64,000 nucleotides of DNA from Arvicola amphibius (Eukaryota > Chordata > Mammalia > Rodentia > Cricetidae): assembly GCF_903992535.2 (NCBI RefSeq), contig NC_052065.1:248001-312000 (forward strand), in the 5' to 3' direction. Below the pieces are notes generated by a model, which saw nothing but the letters and a program-made list of their open reading frames with translations, ran no database searches and was not told where the DNA came from. Each line of letters begins with the position of its first letter. Position 1 is the first letter of the stretch. The translations under genes and the position numbers were made by a program. Shown piece after piece: positions 11,897-22,315 of this stretch.

Positions 11897-14023
11897 TTTC
11901 CCCTTCTTCTGTTTAAACAAAAAAGAAAGGCTTCAACTTTAACATAGCAAAATTACATGTAACAAAACAGTTATCAAGCAAGTATTACAGTTACAATATT
12001 TAAATCTATTTTATCTTTTATCATAACTAAGGAAATCTGTAACTATCTATTTATTCTTCAACTCCATCAAAGACTCCAGAAGGATATAATATTACCTAAG
12101 TAAACAAGTCATATGCAACTTTCAAACTCTAGAAATGAGAGAGACAACTCGCTGCTTGGACAGTCACCCAAAGTTCCTCTGTATCGTTGGGGCATCCATC
12201 TTCAGCCTACAGGCCCATCAGTATCCAGCAGACATTTCCATGAAGCAGGAAATTCCAAAGACAGTTCAGTCACTTTCTGCTGTGTCCTGCAGAACGTCTC
12301 GCAGACTCTTTAATGAATCAGGAACCCCAAAAGGCCATCTCACCTTTAGGCAAGTTCAGCAGTCCTCTTTCTGTGGGTTCCTTGTGTCCAGTTTATGCAA
12401 CAGTACAGGCAAGAGCAGTTTCTTGCCCAAATGGCTAACAAACTCCATAAGGAGCCTCTTCGATGCCCATCTTCCTCTTGAAGTAGATTGGTGCTGCCAG
12501 GAGCAGACGTGTCTCATTGTCATGAAAAACCCTAAGTTATTAAAAACATTTAAATGCCATATTCTGCAGTCTTTGAAAGATATGAAGAATGTCTATCTAA
12601 CTGAAATATATCTCTACATATCTAGAAAATCTAATAACATGACTACAAGCTTAACTATTATCAATGATTATCCATTAACAACCTATATTTCCTAATTATA
12701 CATTACAGTTTTTAAAATGAACTACAATCACAATAGCTTAATCAAGATCAGAAATACATATACATATAACAAAATTGACCTTAAAAATCTATACCAATGC
12801 AAATTATTCATATCTATATCATCTCCCCCTTTAAATGTAAAAGAACATTTATAAGCAATATTTGGGAAAATGGGCGCAGTTTTTTCTCTCCAAACTGCTT
12901 CCTGCTGAATGGGGGCGCTGTTATTTAGGTCTTTTATGGTATAACCTGTGTGCTAGGTTCCTCTCAGTTGGCAGTTGAGTGAAGTAATTTTTTGAAGATG
13001 TTCACAGCAACCTTTCAGGAGGGCATGGTCTATCATACCATATTGGGATAGAAGCAATCCACAGAGTCTCGTCCTCTGTGAAAACAAAAGAAGAAACTCT
13101 TTTCCAAAGCATCATGTTCTTAGATCCAAATCCTGAAGTCATACCGTTAAGATGTCCATTCTGGTCTAGCCTGGCAGCCCATATAATGAAATGTCTCTCT
13201 GTACTTAGCTCCTTTACAGTCAAAAAAATCAAAGAAAACACAACAAAATACATAATCCAGACTCTCTGTGAATTTTCCATTTTTATGTGGCTTATTTTCA
13301 TTCTATCACTTTACTTTATTCTGTCTCTTTAAAGACTTTAGCCTTTTTTTAGGCATTAACTTTATTTTTTATATTTTCTTCTTCTCTCTCTCTCAAGCCT
13401 ACATACATTCATCCAACACTGTGACTCATTTAAAAGTCTTTTATGTCTGAATCTGTCCTATTGTGAATCTGTAATTTTTTACTATCCAGGAGCACTTCTT
13501 AAAAGGTTAACCACTTCTTAAAATCTTAAGTTTCTCCAGGTAGAGGTAATAGGGTACTGCCTGTTTACAGCCAAGTCTAAACCTTAACTGCACTGTTATT
13601 ATGGTAATTGCGATAGACCTGCCTGAGGTCAGCACAGTTTAGCATGGCGGAGCAGAGCCAGAGCTGCTACTGCCTCAGTCATTTGGTGTCCCTGAGCTGC
13701 ACACAGTTACAGGTACACAGCAGTCCACATTGGAGCTGCACTCAGCAGTTTAATTTTGATACTGAGCGTGCAGCACAGAAACTCTTTTAATCCAAGTCAC
13801 AGCCGAATCTGACGCGCAGAGCACCGCGCAGTCTGAAAACACCTCTCTCTCTATGGCGGCAGGAATCCGCAAATGCTGTCCCGCTCGCCTAAGCCTGATT
13901 CCGCCATCTGCCCAGGTGCAGGCAGGGAGCAGTGAGCCATTGGCATGGTCTCAGAGAACTTTCTTTCCGATCCCAAGCGGGCAAGGTTTTTAAGTGGATT
14001 TAGTCACCACGTTGGAGCCAATC

Positions 14024-14433
14024 TGTAGTAGGAAGCGGCAGGGCTGCGTCCCGCCACTCGCCGCCGGCTAGCTTTACACCCGAAATAATTACACGGAAAC
14101 TGTATTCTTTTAAAACACTGCCTGGCCCATAGTTTCAGCCTCTTATTGGTTAACTCTCACATCTTCCTTTAACCCATATTTAGTAATCTGGGTAGCACCA
14201 CGAGGTGTGGCTTACCAGGAGAGATCTTAACCTGCGTCCATCTCGGAGAGGAGCAGCATGGAGACTCACTATGGTGACTGCCTGAAGCGTCTCCCCCACT
14301 CTGCTTCCTTGTTCCCACAATTCTGTTCTGTCTACTCCGCCTACCTAATTTTCTGTTCTCTTAAAGGGCCAAGGCAGTTTTCTTTATTAATTAACCAATG
14401 AAAGAAACATAGACAGATAACTCTCCTCCATCA
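14024..14433 (-). repeat. 5' LTR of the provirus
   Basis: A 410-bp LTR next to the primer binding site. It differs from the 3' LTR at roughly 20 visible positions, about five percent by eye, so the insertion is not very recent or the pair was altered by recombination. Confidence 0.85.
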
Positions 14434-14520
14434 TCTGTGTATGTCTTTAATACACCTTTCATTGAATATATATATATACATATACATATATATATATGTA
14501 TGTATATATATATATATGTC
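14434..14520. repeat. AT-rich microsatellite (TA/TACA)n
   Basis: Follows the proviral LTR; alternating TATATA and TACATA runs between 14466 and 14520. Confidence 0.8.
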
Positions 14521-16271
14521 TCTGTAGATAATGTTTACCTTTTCCGTAACAACAAATTTTTCTTCAGTAATCTTTGAAGTTTCCAGGTTGAAGATGGGGC
14601 CCCATAAGATCAACTCCAACTGGTTATTATGACGTCATGTTTTTAGTAGCGCTAAAACTAGATCTGTCTTTTGGTACCAATTGAACAGGACACTTTTGAA
14701 TGGTGCACATTTTTTAACAACATTCTGGCCGGATCTCCTCAAAACATTCAGAGGCTAGATACATTCTTCTTAGATGAAATGTTACCCTGGGTATTTTACC
14801 ATCATTTGCTTTCACAGAACCCCCTGAGAAGAACATCGCCCCTATGTCAGCTGGAAGCAATCTTAGATGACAATGCCCCCTAATTGGTGGTTAGTATAGG
14901 GTTGAGGGGATGAGGGAGGTATTATATGGACTCAGGGGTGTATATATTGAAAAAAGGAGGGATTAACTGTTCTGAAGGGATGATTGATATTTGTGAGTTA
15001 CTGTTTTTAGAAAACTATTGGTGCTGATTCTTATATATTGATATATTGAACATTGTATAGGAGTATGCTCCTACCTCTGTTTGAAACAATTGTTATATGA
15101 GATATATACCATATTGCAATGTACATTTCTATCTCTGATATTATTTATGTAATGACATTATTTACCATATTGCAATGTACATTTCTACTTCGGATATTAT
15201 TTATGTAATGACCTTGTTTACATTTGGAAATCATTGTCTTCATTTATTGCACAGTTGTTTATTCTCTTAGTTTTCAATTTAGATAGGTATTGAGAATTAT
15301 GTTTGTCATATTTATATTTAAGATAATCAGGTTTTTTAGATACATAGAGACTATATTTAGTATAGATAGTATAATCTTCAACCTCTTCGAAGAGCTGTAG
15401 AACATGGCCTTTAATCTAACCTAGAGTTTTGTACTTATGAGACACAATCACTCCTAGCAACAATGCTCTACTCCCAAGAGAACGTTGAGCACCAAAGGTA
15501 CTCCACTGGGAGTTTGTCTTCTTCTTGGCAGAACTGGCCTTTGGGAAAAGAAAAGCCCATATCTCGACTACTGACAAAGATACAGAATATCCATAAGTGG
15601 ATAAAACAGAATTGTCTTATCTTGCCAAGACAGGGTAGGATAATTCTACTAAAGGTTCCTTGCCTTTGAATAATGGTATGTCAGGTTGTGTTAGGCCTTA
15701 GCCAAAGTTGGTTGCCTCAGCATTGCTAACGAGACTTTGCGTGGTTGCCCAGGTAGTCAGTTGTCTCTGTCATCTGTTGCACATTTTGGAAGTTTCTCGT
15801 TTGTACTTCCTGGTTGCTTAAGTAATATTACTTCCCTTCTCAGATCTTTGATGGGGTTGAAGATTAGATAATTGTAGCTACCCTCTACATTATTTAGGCT
15901 CCTTGAAGTAGAATGCTTAGTAAAACTTCTTTTATATGTTCCTTGCTTAATATTGTTTGCTTCTTGTAATTTTATATGATCTGTTCCCATTGTATATAGT
16001 TGTATTTGGTTTTGAATCTGTTTTATTTAGACAAAAGGGGAGATGTTGGGGAGGCTGACCAATCCCTTGTCTGAGGGGCATGACCGCTCCAGGGCAAAAA
16101 ATACCTTTAAAAGAACCGGGTTTTGGTAAGCCCCTCCCTTCTTGTTTCCCTGCTCTTCGCAGGAACCTTGGCTCTGTAAGCTTACCCCACTTCCTTCCTT
16201 TATTAAAGCTGATTAATTCGGACAAGGCTATTTTTGGTTATTTTCAATTGCCGCCCGACCGCCACGCTTCA
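14521..16271 (+). mobile_element. Probable LTR-retroelement remnant (internal end plus 3' LTR)
   Basis: At 16031-16043 there is a purine tract ACAAAAGGGGAGA followed by TGTTGGGGAGGCTGACC, the usual polypurine-tract to LTR junction. The putative LTR runs to GCCACGCTTCA at 16271 (about 228 bp) and contains a TTTATTAAAG-type 3' processing region. The 1.5 kb before it has only short open frames with no retroviral motif I recognise. It includes a 56-bp tandem duplication (15109-15164 and 15165-15220). Class uncertain. Confidence 0.4.
15109..15220. repeat. 56-bp direct tandem duplication
   Basis: CCATATTGCAATGTACATTT begins at 15109 and again at 15165, and the match continues through TATTATTTATGTAATGAC with only a few differences. 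Confidence 0.85.
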
Positions 16272-16412
16272 AATGTCATCTACATTCAAATTGGTCATGG
16301 GAAGTGGAGAAGCCACATCTTTCATAACAACACTCATACAGCTGAATGTGAGCTTATGGGGAACGTGGAAAAAAGGACTGCCATTGAGCTTGTTACAAGA
16401 ATGCTCAAATCA

Positions 16413-16561
16413 GCCGGGCATTGGTGGCGCTCGCCTTTAATCCCAGCACTCGGGAGGCAGAGGCAGGCGGATCTCTGTGAGTTCGAGACCAGCCTGGTCT
16501 ACAAGAGCTAGTTCCAGGACAGGCTCCAAAGCCACAGAGAAACCCTGTCTCGGAAAAAAAA
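16413..16561 (+). mobile_element. Full-length B1 SINE with target duplications
   Basis: GCCGGGCATTGGTGGCGC start, AATCCCAGCACTCGGGAGGC, GAGTTCGAGACCAGCCTGG and an A tail after CCCTGTCTCGG. Flanked by AATGCTCAAAT at 16400-16410 and 16562-16572. The B box and A box regions are well preserved, so this is a young copy. Confidence 0.95.
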
Positions 16562-16659
16562 AATGCTCAAATTGCTGCTAGTCCTGTAATGGAGTTCCCA
16601 AACATTTGGAAACTGGTGAGGGAGTGCCTGACCCTTTCTACATCGTGCAATTTACCCTG

Positions 16660-18680
16660 AGACGCTCACCTTCTCCAAAGGTCTTAGACCTTCCTTCTCT
16701 GTCCTGCTATGCCTAACACTTTCCCCTTACTGACCAAGGAGGTCTCCCACCTTATAGTTCTGACAATGGGGCCATAATGTGGGATTCCCCTCTGTATGCT
16801 GTGAATACCATTGGTTAATAAAGAATTTGTTTCGTCCAGTGGCTTAGTAGAACAGAGCTAGGCAGGGAAAACTAAACTGAATGCTTGAAGAAAGGAGGAG
16901 GAGTCAAGGAGAAGGCATGGAGCCACTGCCAGAGTCAGATATGATGAAACCTTGCCCGTAGGCCATGAGCCTCATGGTAAAATATAAAATAATGGAGATG
17001 GGTTAATTCTAGATGTAAGAGTTAGCTAGCAATACGCTTAAGTAAATGGCCAAGCAGTGACTTAATTCATACACTTTCCGTGTGGTTATTTTGGGAGTCT
17101 GGGCAGCTGGGGAAACGAAGAAGTGGCCTTATTACAATAGGACTGTGAGAAATTCTCTGAACAAGCCTGGGATTTATAACCAAGAGTCCGGAACCCCAGT
17201 AACCTGCCTTTAAGCCAGTCATGAGAAATGGAATGGCCTGCCCATATCTGGACAGATGAACACAAACTAGAGGAGGCAATCTAGCCAGGGACAGACATAT
17301 AACTGCTTGAAGAATGCTGAGACTGGCGAATGGTCTCTTGGTGAATATTCTAAACTGAAGAGTTGGAGCATGCTGAATCAATGCTGGGAACTTACTCCAT
17401 TGTACAAGATAGAGGGGACATTCCATTACCCTTCCTTCCAAGGCTGTATGGGACTTTCCCTTTCTGTCCAAGGGTTCAGACCATCACCTTTGCCCAATTC
17501 AGCTGCAGAATATCCTCACAAGAGGATCTTGGTGTTTCCTCTATTCCCAAGGGCTCTTACTCCTTCTCACTTAATAGGAAGTCTGTCTCAGACCTTACCT
17601 ATTTGTCCAAGGGTGTCTTAAACATTTATTTTATGTAAAGAAGACTCACACCTTATCGAGTAGACCTCAGACCAAGGTAAACTTAAACCATTCCCTCTGC
17701 ACAAGAGAACAGAGGTAGGGCTATGATCTTTCCACTTTGACTAAGAGAACTTAAAGACATCCCATTTTTGATCAAGGAGGTCTCGAACATGCTATTCTGG
17801 TAAAGGGACCCTGTGAATAAGGGTCCTAGAATTATGGAACTAGATCTTTCTATTGTGCCAACTCAGCTAGGGATTTTGCCCCTCTGGCCAGAGAAATTCA
17901 GAATATCCCCATTTAGTTCTCAGAACTTCTTTTTGACAAGGTTGTGTCCAAGCCAACCTCTTCTCAAGAGACACACATTCCTCATCTGATAAAGGTGTCA
18001 TTAGAACTATCCCTGGGTCAGAGTTGACTTTCTTTCTTCCTCTTTAACAAGGTGAACTCAAGACACTCCCTCTACCAAGAGGGTATAAAAACTTTCTCTG
18101 ACCAAGGGGAACTTTCCCTTATTTCCCAAGATGACATACGATGTGTCTTTCTGATTCCGGGAGCATCAGACCTTGCCTAGTACTCCATGAGGCCTCAGAC
18201 CATTCTCTCATATCCAGGGGACCAAGACCACTATTCTTTTAACTAAAAGGGTCTTACATCTTCCCATCATGACCTATGTAGTCAGCACCTATGGCAAAAA
18301 CAACTTCAGATCATTCTGGCCAAAGATATGGCCATTCTGGACTGTTATAACAATTGGAACATGGGAGTGAGTCCTGGGAGTCCCTAGACAAGATCAACTA
18401 CTCAGTGCTCCTCCACTGCCCAAGGTATCCTGGACTATTCACCTTTAGCCCAACAGGACCTGGGACCTTTCTGCTCTACCCTACTTTGCCTGACACTTTT
18501 CCACTGGGGTAACAGGGATTTCCCTTCTACTCAAGGGGGTTTCACACCTATTCATCTGGTCCAAAAAGTGGCCTTGATCTATCTTCACCCTTATTTGAGT
18601 GAGCTTCAAATATCCCCCTAACCATGGGGTGTGGCTTTGAGCTTTCCCCTTTCTATGATGGCCTTACATTTGGTAAGTTG
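16660..18680 (+). repeat. Highly degenerate tandem repeat, motif around CCAAGGGG-TCTNAGACC
   Basis: The same short pattern recurs roughly every 30-60 bases: a CT-rich run (CTTTCCCNT), then GACCAAGGGG or a variant, then TCTCAGACC or a variant. Examples: 16672-16690, 16733-16752, 17466-17482, 17605-17623, 17770-17790, 18085-18120, 18185-18230, 18530-18550. Copies are too diverged to fix one period by eye. An LTR (16779-17136) interrupts it. There is no gene in this stretch. Confidence 0.6.
16779..17136 (+). mobile_element. Solo LTR-like element, related to the array LTR
   Basis: Starts TGTGGGATTCCCC and ends near CCTTATTACA. It contains CCATTGGTTAATAAAGAA (poly(A) signal region) and GTGTGGTTATTTTGGG, matching the same parts of the solo LTR at 9891-10321. 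Ends are approximate and no target duplication was recognised. Confidence 0.7.
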
Positions 18681-18984
18681 AGAGGCCTTGGTAGCTGATT
18701 TAGCTATGGTGTTTGTCACTCACTGATCTATGGATAGATAAGCATACCACCTCATAGTCTTGCCACCACGGATGGGGTCCAAGACCACCACAACCTCTCT
18801 ACCACGATGGACTGTGCCTTCTCCAAGGGGAAAAAAAAAACCTTTCCTTTCTAAAACTGTTTTGTTGGGTATCCTGCCACAGAAACAAGAAAAGCTATTC
18901 ACATTGTTCTTTCATTTGTCAGATGTCAGAGATACCAAGCAAGATGAAACGAACAAAAAGAAAACACAGTCACTATGTTCTCTA
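18681..18984. other. Intergenic stretch between the degenerate repeat and the Tbl1x poly(A) site
   Basis: No gene, SINE or regulatory motif recognised; one short A run near 18830. Confidence 0.4.
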
Positions 18985-21900
18985 ATATCAAAATAGAGCA
19001 ATTTATTCAAGACACGGAATATGATCTGTTGATTCTCTCTTGAAACAAATGAGCTACAACACACAAGGTGATTCTTTTTACTTCTTGAAGAGCGTGAGGG
19101 GTGAGTGGGAGTGGGAGAATAGAGGACAGAAAGGGAGGGGAGTTTTGATGGTGCTTAACAGAATGTGGAAGATGCGGAAAGAGGACCATGTCTGGCTGTA
19201 CGTCTGACACAGACAATAAAAACTGCACAAGCCAGAATTCAAAACTTCAGTGAGCTGCGGAACAAACATTTATGCATTTGACTAGAAACAGAATGGAAAG
19301 GTAGAACGAAGGGTTTGAAAAGGGAAAAGCAACAAGGAACAAAGCAGATCCTTACATGTGACAAAGTGCACTTCACTTGGCTCCATGATCTATTTCTTAG
19401 TTAGACAGAACAAAAAGTCAAGTCCTATGGTGTTGAGTGGGGTCAGAGAGTTGAACCTTGTAATGTCCATCTGGCCCTTCGGTCCTCTACAGGCAGCATC
19501 CTAATGTGCTGGGAATGGTGTGTGGTTACTTCAAACTCAAGGAAAAATACCTGTAAAGGCTGCTGTGTCACTACACTGCTTTCAAGGTTGAATTTGGTCA
19601 CAAGACTTTAACCATTCCTCACAATGTTTTAGGAGTTATAAACAATGTTAGGTAGCAACATTACATACGGGCCACCCCTTCACCACAAAGATGATGCACA
19701 TGCCCTGTGACAGCAGGGCAAATGATGGTGTCCAAATGCTGGCTGCTTCAGAAACAGCTGTAGATTTAACTGTTTTATGGGGACGGACTTCAGGGGTGTG
19801 GGCTGCATTCTTCTGCTTGGTCCCCTTGTGGCCAGCACTAAATTCCTGTCCATGTTTTGCTGCAAGGCCAGGGAAGTAAATGGTCTCTAGGTTTCTTCTT
19901 GTGTAGATCGAACCTTTTTGCCCTAGTCTTACAGCCACTGACTCCAAAATAACAGTTCTTATGTGGCTCAGATTCATCTGGGTGGGTGTAGCCTGGACAC
20001 CCAGAGATTGTCTGATGAACCCCTTATGTGCCATTTACCCATCACCATCGTTTAGCAATGTGGAACTGTCAAATGACAGCCATGTCCCTACAATAGGCTG
20101 AATTTTAACAGCTGATCTTCTATAGAGATGAACAGAAATTTGGGGAAGATGGGATTTAAGTGGACTTCCAAAATTATATTCTAAAGCTAAAGCAGTCTCA
20201 GGGCAGGAAACATCTTATCCACAGAGACACACCTGCTATAATCAAATTCTCCACAGAACTCAGGCTTTCTTTGCTAAGTGTTTAAGTGCCAGAGTCCAAA
20301 CACACAGCTCAACTCAGTAACACAACACCTGCATACGAGGGCTCACATAATTTACATGTGAAAGCAGAGGCCAATTCACGTTCTTGGTCTTACATTTGTT
20401 TGTTGTGGATGAAGCGCCTCACCTTCCTGCTGGTTGATTTTTGGCTCCATATAGGGATACTTTCCTCTAAGTAACAACTTTGCCTCAGCTGTAGACTGGA
20501 CCCTGTATACTGCCATTTGCAGCTCCACTGACTTGGCCCAGCCCCCTTCTGGTCTACCTATCCCCCTTTACTAATTTAAAAAAAAAGTCTGTATCAAGTT
20601 ATGACAAAACGCAAACCAAAGTCACCTGATTCAACGATGGCAAACTTTACCAGGCACACTCCTTAGTTTTTTAAAAAATTGTTAAAAAAAACCAAAACCA
20701 AAACCAAAACCAAAAAAACTTCCTTTTCCTCATTTTTTTTAAAGCTTTGTCCTAATCTTCTGTAAGAGAAATTGTAAGGTGGGCAGAAATGATTTATGAC
20801 ATTCTACCTGGGTCATAATTCATTTTTAGGATTCAAAGTCTCCCTTGATACTCATTGTCTTCACAAGACTGAGTGGCACTGAGGCCCTTGGGTCGGTTTT
20901 GCAAGATTCACCAAGCACGCTCTTGATAAAGTGCCCATCTGTAGCTACACTGCTGTGAGAAAGAAGTAGCTGGCAGGTGCCATGGAGCCACACTGTCGGT
21001 CAGGGTGGCTTCTTCACTGTCTTCCTATTGGCTGCTGAAGTAAATGTGCATCGAACAGTTCAGCATTCTGCTTGGTGCCAAACCGGTGGGGCTCTTCCCC
21101 ACCAGCTGCCAAAACAATCCCCTTGTTCTTCCATAGGACGCTTCCCAATCCACGGTTTTCCTAACTGCCTTTCATGAAGCTGAAGGGAAAGGGGTAATTA
21201 GACACCTCAGACTCTGCCAGTGTCTTCTTAGTCTCTTAAATATGAATTTCACAAAACTCTCTATGTCTGATGGCCATTTTAGGATTTTAAAGTCATTTTA
21301 ACATAAAAATATTTTTTTCAAAAAATACTCCAGGTTCTTTCTCTTATAAGTCTTTTTTTTTTTCTGTAAAAAGTCCCCCTCCCTGCCTTCTTACATAAAG
21401 CACTTACTATGCTCTGAAAGTGCCTTTGGGACCTAATGTGAAGCAACTATGAGAAAGGGACAGAGAGTAAGCGATGGGAAGGGGTAGGACGAGAGGGAAG
21501 GAGAGTGCTGTCCATCAAAGATCCGTTGTGTGCATGTGGCCATATCTATGCAGGATTTCATTAAAAGTGAGACCACACCAGAGCAAGGACATCAGAGGAA
21601 GGAGTGGGGGGACAACAAGGGAGGACAGAAAGAATAAGCCAAAAACAGTATCCATCTGAGGTGGGAGGCCCCCAGACCACAGAATTTTAGCAGATAGAAA
21701 AACCACCAAAGAAGGTTCTAGAAAATACAGCGTTGGGATTACAAAGTCACACGTTTCATTGGTACAAACTGGTCTTTTGGAGAGCAACTGTAGTATCCAA
21801 ATCGACAGGAGGGAAATACCATAAGGAGCAGGTTTTTCCTCCCTTTTGGTTTATCACAGCATTTTTCTTTTTTGTTTTTGTATTTTTTTTGTTTTTGTTT

Positions 21901-22288
21901 TTCTTTTTTTTTAAACCTTTTCTTTATTTTTTTGGCACAGCTTTATGTTCTTCCTTCCCTGTTCAGTCATTAGAGCCTGTTCTGGATGGAAACCAAACCA
22001 TGCATCATGTAGCTGATGGCTTCATCCTTCCCCAGCTGAACATTTTAGGTGGAAACCATATTCCTGTGATACAACCATGTGTATGACTTTGTATTTGTTT
22101 GTGTTTTAAATTTCTGGATGCAGATTAGGGGTGGGGTGGGGGGGAAGAATCCTGTGGCCAGGGACAGGTGATTTCCAAGTAGACTCGAACAAGTCAAGTT
22201 CACACAGTTTAGAGCCCATCATAGGAAGGATGCTGCAATCCCACACATTCACTGCTGGTCCATTAGAATGGTTTTCTACATTTTGTGT
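18985..22288 (-). other. Tbl1x: Tbl1x 3' untranslated region, about 3.3 kb
   Basis: Runs from the TAA at 22289 to a polyadenylation signal near 19002. I see no recognisable SINE or LTR in this stretch, in contrast to the flanks, which supports its being exonic sequence under constraint. It has A-rich tracts on the transcribed strand (complement of the T-rich runs at 21857-21945 and 21350-21365) and an A/C run around 20680-20720. The exact cleavage site and any earlier alternative poly(A) sites are not determined. Confidence 0.75.
19002..19007 (-). terminator. Tbl1x: AATAAA polyadenylation signal, probable Tbl1x 3' end
   Basis: The plus strand reads TTTATT, so the gene strand reads AATAAA, followed by TTGCTCTATTTTGATATTAG. 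Cleavage would fall about 15-25 bases further, near 18980-18990. It is the last canonical hexamer before the intergenic repeat region. Confidence 0.65.
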
Positions 22289-22315
22289 TTACTTTCGGAG
22301 ATCTAAAACACAGAC
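22289..22315 (-). CDS. Tbl1x: Tbl1x terminal coding microsegment (VCVLDLRK, stop)
   Basis: Only 27 coding bases: GTC TGT GTT TTA GAT CTC CGA then AAG and TAA, giving VCVLDLRK and stop at 22291-22289. The acceptor TTTCCTTCCAG sits just upstream (22316 onward). This is the conserved C-terminal strand that closes the WD40 ring and matches the known TBL1 family ending. It joins exon 13 across a 965-bp intron in phase 0 and continues directly into the 3' UTR. Confidence 0.94.
   Translation of the reverse strand, partial: VCVLDLRK

Larger units (their letters stand above)
11485..14433 (-). mobile_element. Non-autonomous ERV2-like provirus, two LTRs
   Basis: LTR, about 2.1 kb internal region, LTR, in minus orientation. 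The 3' LTR is 11485-11896, preceded on the element strand by a polypurine tract GAAGAAGGGGAAA (11897-11909). The 5' LTR is 14024-14433. Next to it at 14003-14020 is TGGCTCCAACGTGGTGAC, close to the lysine-tRNA primer site of betaretroviruses. LTRs start TGATGG and end CTACA on the element strand. The internal region is far too short for gag-pol-env and I find no retroviral motif, so it needed proteins from elsewhere. No target duplication is visible: the left flank is array CTATCT, the right flank TCTGTG. It resembles mys-type elements of cricetid rodents. Confidence 0.85.

Noticed and set aside
12135..12695. 186-residue open frame inside the provirus
   Set aside because: It lies antisense to the element (LTR, PPT and PBS all point to minus), shows no retroviral motif and is likely chance.
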